DNA from: Macrolepiota albuminosa
Taxonomy: Eukaryota; Basidiomycota; Agaricomycetes; Agaricales; Agaricaceae
Reading direction: 5' to 3'
Assembly (NCBI GenBank): GCA_027475525.1
Contig: JAMWFC010000022.1
Location: 1,015-65,014, forward strand
Length of the DNA: 64,000 bases
Below, in pieces: positions 24,150 to 35,124 of the stretch. How positions within the stretch are numbered: the first letter of the stretch is position 1; each line of letters starts with the position of its first letter. The position numbers were made by a program, and so were the translations under genes. The notes beneath the pieces were generated by a model. That model saw only the letters and a list, made by a program, of their open reading frames with translations. It ran no database searches and was not told where the DNA came from.

Positions 24150-25218
24150 ATGTCTAAGTGGTCGTTTTCTCAAAGCTTCGCTGTTCAATTGCTTCGCTGT
24201 TCAATTTCAATCTTAACGCTCTGGTCTGCCTTCATAATATTTTTCTGACGTTCCTGAGTTGTTTTGGGATGACAGTTGGAAACTCGTATCAACAATGCAA
24301 AGTCGAGTACAACTATTCCAGGAGAGTTATTACAAATCTGTCCACTGAACTAGCTAGGCTTGGAAAGAGTCTTGCTGATGCAACAGGTTCGGTACCTCGA
24401 TACGATCAACGACAGCATGAAGAGGTCAGTAATTGCCCTTTTTTTCAAGTATGGACAGTCCAATCTGAATTATAACCAGCAAATAACAGCTTTAGAGATT
24501 GCTTTAGCGGAATTAAGAGGATTGTCCAAGCCAAAGCCCAAGTTTGCAATTAGACGAAAGACAGCTGATCCAATGCCCAAAAGTCTGCTCGAGCCTACGA
24601 CTGCTTCCCTTGATAATTCATCATCCCTCTCTGGACCGATAACTAATATATCATTATCTGGTTATTCTCATGTATCAACTTTTGACGACAGATATGTTGC
24701 CAGGATCATCAACACCGGGGGACCTGGTTATTCGGGACCTCGATCATTTGTATTGTGGATCTACTGTCATCTGGCCGATGTAGTGCATCAAACTCCACTC
24801 TGCTCATTTCCGCACTCCACAACCAGAATTTGAGGGACACCGTGCTTTTACTTCGGCGTATCGAAGGCAGTGCCTTGATCCACGACCTAACAAGATGCAC
24901 GATTTCTGTAGGGCTGCCACCAGGTAGGCAAATTGTCATTTTGCACAGCTCAATCTGATCCTAACATCAGTACTACATCGGATGCACTTCCAAAAATGTA
25001 GACGTCTACTTAGCTGTTATGTCCGACCCTATCATCCAGCATTGCTCAGAGGCACGTTTTGGAGGTTATCCTGACGTTTTTGGTTCAATTGCAATAGTAC
25101 TATTCCTCCACAATGTTTGCGATGCTAATTGAAGCTAAGGAAACATTACAACGTTATTGATTTTTCCCATATACGGTCGTCACCATCGCCTCATTGGTTG
25201 GTCCTTGATAATGATTGA
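24150..25218 (+). pseudogene. Tubulin-folding cofactor C (TBCC) relic with frameshifts
   Basis: TBCC activates GTP hydrolysis on beta-tubulin in the tubulin-folding pathway. Recognisable pieces appear in order: LETRINNAKSSTTIPGELLQ, ELARLGKSLADATGSVPRYD, ITALEIALAELRGLSKPKPK, ISLSGYSH, GSSTPGDLVIRDLDH, CIVDLLSSGRC, LHNQNLRDTVLLLRRIEGSA, DLTRCTISVG, GCTSKNVDVYLAVMSDPIIQ and the conserved end DFSHIRSSPSPHWLVLDND-stop. Successive pieces lie in different frames without plausible introns between them. Breaks are near 24337, near 24694, at the TTT of 24747-24749 and at the GGG of 24911-24913; the last three are each consistent with one extra base. I infer a decaying copy. Sequencing error is the alternative, but neighbouring genes read cleanly. 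Confidence 0.7.
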
Positions 25219-25822
25219 GTAACATCTAACTGACCTTTCAAGAATGCTACAATGTCACGACAGGTTTTCAATGTAACATGCAAGAATATACTCCCTGAAC
25301 CCTAAGATTTCGTTTTTGGTCGATGTGCGGGTTGCATGGAGAAGACGAATGGATGCCCTTCAGCACTGAAGTTGGCATGCATCGTTCGTCAAGTACTGCC
25401 GTCGCCTAGTTAGTCTGGATAATCCGAGGGTCTCAGGACCTCTCGTCATGGACCAGTAAACTTCCTTCCTCGGAGCAATACTCGAATATGTTGATGATTC
25501 TGATAGGCTACATAAATAGGGCTTGGAATCAAATAAACTTACTACAATCCACTTAATATTTCTGTAACTAAGGAATTAATTACCAGATATACTCAAGGAG
25601 TAGTGTTTGAATGATAATGTGATAATGTCAAGTGCTGAGGACTGATGTATGATATATGCGATATCTCGATGTGGTTGTGAATTAGTCTTATAGAAATAAC
25701 CTTGGCAATGGATGACGAGCAAAATCAAGGAGTCAAATATGTAAACGTTGCAGCACAGCCATAGAGCATTCGTTCAACAGTAACACGACGTACTTTTCGA
25801 CCACGACTGTCTTCTCACACTA
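25219..25822. other. Intergenic region, nothing recognised
   Basis: This AT-rich stretch separates the TBCC relic from the small Cys-rich gene. No convincing frame or repeat was found. Confidence 0.4.
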
Positions 25823-26254
25823 ATGGCTGACGACGCAGGCGAAGTATGCTGTGGACTGTGCTGTAAGCTTCAAAGCTTTCGCATTGCTCATTGTACCTCT
25901 CAAGGATTCAAATCACGAGGATATTTCTAGGTATCTGTTGTACATCTTCACTGCAGATGTGGACCCAAACAAGTACGTTTCTTTGTGCTCACGTCACCTT
26001 CACTTAATATTCTTTTCAAAGCTGGGTGGGGCTCAACCGGCTGTTGTAACGGCAACAGGCAAGCCGGATGCTGTAATTCTTGCTGCGGTGACTCGTTTGA
26101 TGAAGATGCGTTTGATAAGGAGGTGAAAAAGGATATGGAGATGACGAGAGCGAGTACAAGTGCAGACGTAAAACCCACGACAACAGAACAGCCAACAAGT
26201 GGCCAAGCCATGACGATACCAACGAGTAAACCAGAAACCATTCCAGAGCGCTGA
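25823..26254 (+). CDS. Small cysteine-rich protein with acidic tail
   Basis: I join three exons: 25823-25862, 25931-25972 and 26022-26254. The protein would start MADDAGEVCCGLC and continue through WGSTGCCNGNRQAGCCNSCC, then SFDEDAFDKEVKKDMEMTRA, a Thr-rich stretch (VKPTTTEQPTSGQAM), and end PETIPER-stop. The CC-spaced cluster followed by an acidic helix recalls a small Cys-rich family seen repeatedly in mushroom genomes, whose function I do not know. There is no signal peptide. Palmitoylation or metal binding by the CC pairs is possible but unsupported. The acceptor at 25930 was chosen because it alone keeps the Cys frame. A long frame on the opposite strand is its shadow. Confidence 0.65.
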
Positions 26255-27702
26255 CCACCCATTGACATTGATACATGCGTAGCATCAACTCTATGTCTTT
26301 GATATCCATTTTCATTAACATGCTTCCCATACTGGTATAATTATTATCTGATTTCATCTTATTATTGCCAGGTCATTGTAGGTCCGTCTTGACTCGGAAC
26401 GTGCTTTAACTGGAACAAGTTAGACTATCTATGACTACCCTCTTGTACTTATATATTGCGCTCGAAATCAGGGAAAGACGCAAATTGAGAATCTGCTTGG
26501 TCCGAACTCTTGTAAGACAATGTGTCGCGTCTCGTACCCCTAGGCTTCCTGTAACTGTACATAAAATACCTGCCACCATGCTCCATAAATCGATTTTATG
26601 ATTACATATGATGTATTGATGTTTTAGGCCGTTGAGAGTTGTGATTTAGTCAGTTCTCTTACAATATAGAAAAGACAACTAGTTGACCACAGACTATCCA
26701 GCATAGAGATCTCAAGATGAAATACGGTGAACTCAGGTTGCCAAGCACCTGGCGAGGAGAGGACCACAGGACCTCATGTAAGAATAAGATCCATCCCTGC
26801 AACAGGTGACTGCGGTTCTTGATATGGTTCTCGCGCTTGAAAAGGGCCCGGCTTCTTGAGCATCAACCAAAGAATTGGCTGCATCGATTAAAGAGCTTGA
26901 ATTGCCAAAAGGCTGGCCATGTCTCAGCTGCACGGCTTCCGGCGCCTGTCACATCATGAAGTGGATTCAATTTTCTCGACCACTAACTGTTCAAACGTTC
27001 AAAGTCTATGCAAATTACTTGGATTGTAACGTCTAGACATTTACCTATGGGCAACGTCCTGAATTATTTGGAGAACATGTGGGGACAGAATATATGGCAG
27101 TCGAAAAGACTCCAGACCATATAGATTAGACTTGGCCTCTGCCACTTCCTATCAACAAGATTAATGCAGGCGCTGTAATAGGCCGTCAATATAGATTCTC
27201 TGCAAGGGGATAACAAGGAATCAAGGGATTTGCCAGGCACGGCTTATGCTGGGAAACCTCGGTGAAGGAATATGATCCTGGTTATGGGTTGGTCAAGGCT
27301 TTTGAGGGAGATAAAACAAATCCGACATAGTGTTTGATGAGGGTAATTGGAACGAAGAAAGCTAGCAATTGGTGTTCAAGTTTGAACATAACCCAGCCCC
27401 CCTTTTCTGACAATGGCCGGAGCTTAGAATTCAAATCCACCATTTCACCAGTTTCCACAAGGGGTATCAAACAGCTGACACTGACTTTAAAGCGCCATGT
27501 TCCGACTGGGGAATGAATCGACACAAGAGGGCATTTATCAATGAGCGCCAATAGAACTTTGCCTTGGTGTAGGAAGTCAGAAATCTAGATAGGTTGACAA
27601 GAGGGACACCATGACTAGGCTCTACCAAGAACACCATCCGCTATCAGTGAGGATATAGGCAAGCACAAATTGATTGTTGACCCATGGGTCTTATCTCCGC
27701 GC

Positions 27703-27791
27703 ATCCGATCAGTCACGTGATTTCACCACATCATCTGTCGTTTCTTCTTTCACAGCCTCAATTGTTAACCGGCTCAACACTGAGGCTGTGA
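27703..27791. repeat. Dispersed hairpin repeat, copy 2
   Basis: This copy shares ATCCGATCAGTCACGTGAT and the following block with 5963-6058. It ends with a perfect 11-bp inverted pair, TCACAGCCTCA (27750-27760) and TGAGGCTGTGA (27781-27791). The pairing is conserved in the other copy despite a base change on each arm. Confidence 0.7.
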
Positions 27792-28275
27792 GTGATCCAT
27801 AGCTTATTCATTTTTTCATTCTTACAAACATACTCATACGTTTTTACCTAGTTTTCTTAATTGTTTCTGTATAGGTATTCCAATTTAGTTGTTAACCACG
27901 ACATTGGCTCAACACTGAGGCTTTTTCTTAATTGTTTCTGTATAGTTTCTGTATAGCTGTATAGTTCCGGGATTCCAACTTTGATACTCAAGTACCCCTC
28001 CTTGTCAGCAAATCCCAGAGAGAAGGATAAATATCTTACAAGGACCTTATGAGCAACTTTACTTGGGATGCAAACTCAAATGGAATCCAATCTACCTGGA
28101 GGCAAGTTAGTGGGTCCAGCATGAAATATGTGGACATATTCTGACTGTCACTTGACTTACGACAACTCTAGATTAGTTTCTCTTCCACATATCCCATTAT
28201 AGACACTAAGGTGTAAAACCTGACACAAGTGACATGAGAAAAGTTAGCAAGCGCTGCTCAGATGAATGACAGTAA

Positions 28276-28429
28276 ACTTTGGCCTTGGAATGGAATGCAG
28301 TGCAAAAGTCAACAATACTGCTGTTGAAGGTTATACGGGGTAAATTAAACTCACTTTGGCCTTGGAATGGAATGCAGTGCAAAAGTCAACAATACTGCTG
28401 TTGAAGGTTATACGGGGTAAATTAAACTC
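28276..28429. repeat. Perfect 77-bp tandem duplication D
   Basis: Bases 28276-28352 and 28353-28429 are identical, and the flanking bases differ at both ends. The unit begins ACTTTGGCCTTGGAATGG. It lies in non-coding sequence. Confidence 0.95.
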
Positions 28430-30903
28430 CAACAGAGCTCACAAGGACACAGAACTTGTTATAAGTGGCTGAGATACTCCAAAAACATCTGGCAAATATA
28501 CGTTCAATTGGCACAAGAATTCCTCTATCATTGGTCACACATTGGAAGAACCGGGAGACTCAAAGGGAAACGACCAGTTTTTCCTGAAGAAAGATCATCA
28601 GAATTCAGAAGTGATTTTTGAGTCTTAAGCATATTTTCGGCTACCATTTCATTTAGACCTTGTGTTTTGAGTGAATGTCTGGATGTGCTTATGAGTAATG
28701 AATTCTGTATCATGGTTTTAGACAGACAGAATAGACTAGTTGACTGGAACAAACCTCTGATTCATCGGATGGCCCAGAACTTCAGTGAAGGACAAAAGTC
28801 ATCGGATAATTTTGCTCAAACAATTGCCAAGGTGCCAAATCGAATTCAAGCTTCCAACACACTAAACTTCTTGCTGAGGTGATCTGTCCGGCAAAGATGA
28901 AACTATGATACAAGCGCAGCAATATCTGGAGATCTGTGACATGCACAGATATGAACAATATTTCTTGCCGACCTCCGACATTGTTCCTGAAAGTGGTAAG
29001 CGGTATACAGACTAAGAATAAGAAAACACACCGCTGGGATGGAGAGCTGCACATCTACGCTTGAACAGGGTAAGGTCCTGTCGCATCTGAAACGTATCTA
29101 AGTCTCATACTCTCGGTACAAGTATGCTCCAGTAGATCAAGAACTTCTAAATGTACCATGATCCAATTTGTACCGGATGCGCTTTGTATATGTAGCCACA
29201 CAATTTGGGACGAGTATAGTAGGGAAAATGGCCAGATATAATTATCATGAGTATTAATACCAGTTTTGGGGGATTCACCTGAGGTTGAGCGCTGATAGTT
29301 TAAAAAACACTGTATATTGCTGCATTGCTGGGCCAACAACATTAACTGATTAAAGCTTGAATACAATGTGAAGACAATTTTAGTGTGCTGAGAGGAACTA
29401 AAGACTTGGAAGAACTTTCCACAACTTACCACGTGTACAGTATCTATAACGATTTTTCCTCAAGTGAAACACATCGCGATTACACATGCCAATTGAATAT
29501 ATCATGGGGTGACCCTGTTAGACCTATTATACTGAATTCTGGCAGAGCCATGTCTATAAGGCGTTACTGTGTGGTTGTCTGGTGTGCAAAGAGTTCACAC
29601 CGAAAAAAATATCTCAGGAGACAATAAGTGTTTTTTTTTCCACATCAGATAACCCCACAGTACAGCTCCTTACGGTGACGCACCTGTAGTTCGGACCCAA
29701 ACCACCCCACCCTTTCAATCTGACAAAAATCCTTTCCTCAGCAAAAATACATCGTTAGCACTGGTAACTTTGTAGGAAGATGTATTTACAGTACCTAACA
29801 CACTTCCAACTTAGTCTGAGCTGAGATGAGGGCTGATTGTTGAGTCCCTTCATTATCGATGGTCAAGGCGTTTCCACGGGCAAAGCGGAGTTTTAACACT
29901 TCGTTGACTATATATATCTGGGACTACTTATCTAATGGACAATCAATCTAGAGATAAACTTGACAAATGGACAACTGTCAGCTGTAAGGTTGCCCCAACA
30001 TGTCAAATACCTCTAAGTATTCGTACAATTCATTCCACCACACACAACAACCTACCGAATCTTGCAGGTCCGTGGAGTCCCCTTTCACTGTACCATATTC
30101 TGGTAGTTTATATGTACTTACAACTTCAAGCTTGATAGTTTTTAATCGAGTCTGACTAAGGTGTGACATATCTGTGATGTTCAACTGGAAGGGTCCGAAA
30201 CTACAGGTAGTATGGTATTCCAGAAACTTATGATCAACCTTCTAACTCGAGCCTCGAGCTCGACCTTCGAATCACGACATGCCAGGTGGCATATGATTGA
30301 TTGCTTTTCGAATCCATGAAGTGTCAAGAGTCCCTGTAATTAGGCTGCACGTGGTCTACACGTCTTCATTGAATGATGTTTGAATGACCTGACTGTCACT
30401 TCTCGTAAATATCTCATCGTTGCCCGTTATGAACGGCACTGGACTATCAGCCCTGGATTCAACTTGAGGCCTTCATCAGCATGCCGGCAGGCAAACGTGT
30501 TCAATCTCATTGGATCACTAGTAATCGCTTTTTCATGCAAACCTTGTTGCATGGTTTCCCGGAGTTCTTTATCTCCTGAAACATATAATGGTAGGATCGC
30601 ACTTCTATCCATCTTGATGTGTATTGCCTCCAGCGCCTACTGACTGTTGTTACTTAGACTGTTGGCAGCAGCCAGTACCTTTGGCGACTCTGTTTTACTA
30701 AGCTGGAAAAGTTGTCCACGATTGCGCCTTTGGACAGATGGGCGGCGAGAGGTGTCACTTTGAGAACGGTATTTTCAATCCTCAAACATCAAATGTCAGG
30801 ATCCTTGGTGAGGATGTCGACTGATATCTGTCAATAGATCCTTACATAAATCTTTTGGCATCGAAAAACCTGAAGACGATATTTTCTCGCTCTTGTCACA
30901 AAA

Positions 30904-31255
30904 ATGTCTGAGGTCCACACTCATCAACCCACTGGCAAGACAACTATGTGTACGCCTACTCCGTCTTGTATCAATGTGCGGGTCCACGATAACACATTAT
31001 ATTACAGCCGTCGCCGAGGACATGGGAGGACGGTACTTGGAAGGTGCTGGCAAAGAAGCCGCTGAAACAGCCGGCGAGGATACCGTGCAATACACCCAAA
31101 CGGATGAAGGACAGCAGAAAATTGACGATGCTAAAGCCGAGGCACAGGTAATGATTTGAAACTGAGACCAGTTTATTGGTATTTGATGGCTTTTCCTTGC
31201 TTGCTTGTAGGGTCTTTGGGCAAAATACTGTGGCTGTTTCTCGTCCGCAGCATGA
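30904..31255 (+). CDS. Small hypothetical protein, 76 aa, three exons
   Basis: Three exons (30904-30949, 31008-31147, 31211-31255) join through canonical GT-AG introns of 58 and 63 nt. The product is a 76-residue hydrophilic protein. It starts MSEVHTHQPTGKTT, continues GGRYLEGAGKEAAETAGEDT and GQQKIDDAKAEAQ, and ends GLWAKYCGCFSSAA-stop. The middle looks like a charged helix, and the end carries an aromatic/Cys patch (CGC) that could be lipidated. The N-terminus resembles small fungal stress-type proteins, but I do not recognise a defined family. The clean phase agreement across both introns is the main evidence that it is real. Confidence 0.6.
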
Positions 31256-31987
31256 AAGCTGAAGGAACGCTCTACGGATTCAATATTTTATTTCTTTGTT
31301 CTAAAACAATGCAAAGGAGTAAGAAGATACCCCTATCAGGTTAAGACTATTGTCGTCATGTATTTCTTGTGGGATTATCGGGCTCTCAGGGAATTGTTTG
31401 ACTAATCTGGCAGCTTCGGCTGGTACATCTATGATCCACCTCTCACGGTCAAGATGATCGCCAGACCTAAATAGACATACCACCTTGACTCAGGTTCAAC
31501 CTTCTCCGGGTGAACAGGCGCTGATGTAGTGACTCCTGCAAACTATCGCTTCTGACTCTCCAATGAGTCAATTCTCTGTGATGTGTGAAATACTCCGTGG
31601 AATGGGCCACGGTGAAAGAACAGTTTTGGAAGCTGTGGCGCTCAACATCGAGGTAGTGTTTTTTGTGAGTAGCACATAGAAGTATTATACTTTGGAATTC
31701 TGATGTTACTGGTACTTGAGTGATCGGAACGAGGAACTCATCTCTCTTCACGGGCTTTATCCGAAAGTAGACAATGAAGGTGACTTGGAAACCAAGATCA
31801 GCGTCTTTTGTGATACAAATTCTTTCTACTTATTCTTCTTGTAGCTTTATTCAAATGAGGAAGGGACATTTATCCCTGGAAATATTTTTAGGAAGCAAAT
31901 AAGGTGGTAATTACATAAGAGTGTATTTCCATCCCGACTCGTGATTTTTTCCTTGAGTATTTATTCTTCTGTAACCTCCATATTTAG
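31256..31987. other. Stretch that may hold upstream exons of the next gene
   Basis: A plus-strand exon-like segment starts at ATG 31563 (MSQFSVMCEILRGMGHGERT ...) and ends at a possible donor at 31653. Another lies at about 31734-31800 (ELISLHGLYPKVDNEGDLET). I could not join them in phase with each other or with the next exons. Confidence 0.3.
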
Positions 31988-32516
31988 ACCGATTTGTCCG
32001 ATGCATCTCACAGAATACCGTGACAGAGTGGTCCCAAAGTATTATTTCCAATGCTGAGCAAATATTAGGCGCTCATGTTTCAGAACAAGATTTGACGTTA
32101 CCTTTTTCATTTGACCAGTATGATTTACTCAGAGTCATGTTCGAGGATGGTGAGCAGGTCTCTCACAGAATCATCAAAACTGTATCTTAAATAATTATAT
32201 CAACATGTACATTTCCCTGTTTTTACACACTGCCAATGACAGTGATAACTATCATTCCAAGCAGCGATGTTTCAAACTTTCTTCAAACTTTCTTCTCACA
32301 TGATTTCCATGGTTTGAAACAGGTTACACGCTCTTGGTATTTGGGACCAAATCATTGCTCGCCGATTTGTTGGGTTCCTCATTTCTTCTGATGAAAATAC
32401 ATCATGGGGATCTGCCAAGCGCTCTTGAGAATATGACAATACAAGCTGCGAGGCTGAAAAACCTGAATCTGGTACAAAGGTTGTCCTTGGACTTGTTGAC
32501 GTGGAGACACACCTGA
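31988..32516 (+). CDS. Hypothetical protein, 3' exons of an unresolved gene
   Basis: Two exons join well. The first, 31988-32149, reads RCISQNTVTEWSQSIISNAE ... PFSFDQYDLLRVMFED. A GTGAGC donor at 32150 and an acceptor ending at 32322 lead into 32323-32516 (GYTLLVFGTKSLLADLLGSS ... MTIQAARLKN), ending with TGA. The frame is kept and codon use looks normal. I do not recognise the family; it is a soluble, mixed alpha/beta sequence without a signal peptide. The 5' part is probably within 31563-31987 but unresolved, so the true start is not known. It could also be a decaying gene. Confidence 0.35.
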
Positions 32517-33820
32517 GGATGCCTAACGCTCGCGTAACAAAGGGTGCCCACAGGTAACCCTTTATGTAGAACTCATTCATTGATCAAACGTCTTTATTAC
32601 GTCGCCTACGTGGTTCCAACATGTCAATCTGCTAGGCGATAATTCAACGTTCAATACATAGCCTTGGCCTCGGTTAGGTTAACCATGCTCCTGCCTCGCA
32701 GCATTTCTATTTGAGATCTATCCGTTGTGCTATATCAAGTTGCCAACGACTCGGAGTCAATGTGAGTCACCCACTTTGTTCACATGGGTAACTGCGCAAT
32801 ATTGACGGCGTGCTTCTTATCGGCGGACCTTGGAGATCAGTGCTTAGAGATCTCAGGGGACCCTACTCCAATGAGATCGATATGGATGACCAATTAAGGA
32901 AGCGACCTGGCCGTCGAGTCATGTTCTAAGTCCATTAAACTTCCAAGTTGCGGTACCGATATCATCGATAATCAAGAATGACTATGTAGTGGCTTTCTTC
33001 CCTCTTTCCACCACTATCGACTTCATCTAAAGCTTAGACTGTCACATGCAGCTATTACTTCTATGGTATTTCCGTCCAATGGAACAACTTCTCCGCAGCT
33101 GACGCAGCATTGCAGGTGCTTAGCTAAATTTAACTTTTTGCTCCAAAAAGTTTCCACATCCCATATGCCTTAGCCTTACAACACCCTTTCTTAGACTTAC
33201 GACTTTCCCAGGCAATGGCCACAACCGTATAAACGCTCATGGCCAAGCGAGCAATAAGCTTACACTTTCAAGACATAGGCAATTGTACATCTCAACAGGG
33301 GGATCGATCGTTTCAAACTACACAGGCTGGAAGCACATAACCCCGTTGCAGTTTCTTATCCAAGGAACATGCATCAGCGAGGTCGGTTCCGGTATTCATG
33401 CTGGTATATCCATGTATTTTGTGTATCTGAGCGGGGGCAATAACAACAAGGCTGTGTTTCATTGTGTGGCGTAGAGACGATCAAGTGATTTGAGCTTTCT
33501 TCACCTTTGTTCTTTAATATGAAGCCCTTGTTCAAGTAGGATGTTATATTCTTTTTATTTGACAATGGAGGCTTGTTCTTCTTCCACATAGGTGTGCAAG
33601 TAAATCTGTCAAGATCTATCCAAATCCGGATCCATAATATTAAGTCTGTAAACAACACTATACTACAATATGGTATAGTTGTAAAGTACAAGAGATACAC
33701 ACGGAGATAAAGTCAGCTCCTATAAGTATGGCAAGAGAAACACTAAAAAAGAACATTATTTACGCGAGTGGAGATAAATGTGATATATGGCAATGGAGAT
33801 TCAGGGTCATTCGAGAGCGG
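32517..33820. other. Intergenic region, no gene recognised
   Basis: I see only short frames. The right part is the 3' flank of the small heat-shock gene. No repeat or tRNA was identified. Confidence 0.4.
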
Positions 33821-34735
33821 CTACAGAGACGAGTCAACTTCCATATCCGCTGACTCGACCTTCACAGTAACAGGGGTGGTAGAGGGAATGGTAATATTAA
33901 CATCGCTTTCCTCCACTTGGATAGCTTGCGATACTGTCGGCGTACGGGCCTTGGGCCACGAAAGTACCAACATGCCATTGATAAACTGGCCCTCAATGTC
34001 TGAAGCCTGCGTGAATGTGTTAGTAAAAAAGAAGAACGAAATTGAGCTGAAAAATACTTGCCTTCGAGCCAGCCGGAATGCGAAGATTACGACAAAATGC
34101 ACCATAGCGCAGTTCATTGTAATGAACCCTCTCAGCACGCATATGACCAGGTGGTGGTGAAACCGGGGTTCGAGAGGACTGCCTCGCAGATGGAGCATTG
34201 ACTTGGGTGGAGGGGAGGGACACCACGCGGCCACCGCCCAGTAAAATAACTTTAGGACGGTGGTAATTGTTCATCTCACTTTGGCTATGAAATCTGAGGC
34301 CGTCTCTATATTCTTCGGCCACAGCGGATAGGTCTGGAATGCGTTCTCCAAAGACACTGAGAACATCGCCATGTAATTTGAGTTTTACTTTGCTGGGATC
34401 GACGTCAGGAATCTCGAGCTTGACGACCAGTCTTTCTTTACTTATATCGTCGATGATTTCGACTCTATTACACTAATTAGTAAAGATAAACCGACGAAGA
34501 AATCGAAGTCGTACCGAGGCATAAGAAATTGAGGACGGTTAGCATCGTCTTGCAACTTTTGCCTTGCCAAAGCCAGCCTTTGGTCATTTGACTGTCTTCG
34601 TCTCGATTGAATTTTAACTTTTTCTAGTGCAGCGATTACGCGTAAAAGGTTCCGCGGATGAGAACGACCGGAGGGCCGAAGAGGCAGAGGAACAGAGCGA
34701 GAACGTGGCTGTATGCGACGTGATTGAGAACTCAT
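33821..34735 (-). CDS. Small heat-shock protein (Hsp20/alpha-crystallin) with large loop insertion
   Basis: Small heat-shock proteins are ATP-independent holdase chaperones. The minus-strand product starts MSSQSRRIQPRSRSVPLPLR, a long basic N-terminal arm. After an intron the alpha-crystallin domain begins with EIIDDISKERLVVKLEIPDV, then KLKLHGDVLSVFGERIPD. It resumes with YGAFCRNLRIPAGSKA and, after another intron, DIEGQFINGMLVLSWPKA. Between the two halves lie about 75 residues rich in Pro, Ser and Arg (for example SSRTPVSPPPGHMRAER) where ordinary family members have a short loop. The C-terminal extension contains an IXI motif (NITIPS), which docks onto neighbouring subunits, and ends MEVDSSL-stop. 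The start at 34735 is preferred; an in-frame Met at 34807 is possible. It may be an atypical or nuclear member. Confidence 0.75.
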
Positions 34736-35124
34736 GTTAAAAGCTTTGCGATGGGCTGGAAGAGGCGCCCGCAAGTGGACGCCTTTATATATTCCACAAG
34801 GCATCAATATATATCCCGGAATATTCTCAGAACGTGATCCGTGAGATTACATAGCTTCAGTCCAGCCAGTCGGTAGAAGCCCATGAGCCGATGTGGCTAT
34901 GCTTACAATTAATGAAGTTCCGCGTCCGTACAACATAGTTTAGGCTGAGTTGTAGTGTGAAGAGACTAGTCAAATCGAGGCTCTATGTATGAGCACCAGG
35001 AAAGGTTGAGTCAGTGTTTTGAGAAAAAGGCGTGACTATGTCCACATTGCATTACCAACAAAAACCACGTGCCCCCGCTCTTGCTTGCGTGTTTCTAGTC
35101 ATAATCTACAAATTATTTTCTATC
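34736..35124. promoter_or_regulatory. Shared divergent promoter region (sHSP / CSTF2)
   Basis: A 389-bp gap separates two divergently transcribed genes, so it must hold both promoters. A TATA-like stretch (tttatatattcc, near 34785) lies close to the heat-shock gene on its side. No clear heat-shock element array was found. Confidence 0.4.

Larger units (their letters stand above)
26255..30903. other. Gene-poor region with old repeats
   Basis: About 4.6 kb without a gene I can support. It contains the second copy of the hairpin repeat (27703-27791), a partial third copy near 27890-27925, and the fourth 77-bp duplication (28276-28429). Open frames of 60-125 codons occur on both strands (for example 27282-27551 minus, 29055-29432 minus, 29385-29627 plus). 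They lack family resemblance and splice partners. Confidence 0.4.

Noticed and set aside
26733..29627. Several 60-125 codon frames considered as retrotransposon remnants.
   Set aside because: No reverse transcriptase, integrase or transposase motif is visible.
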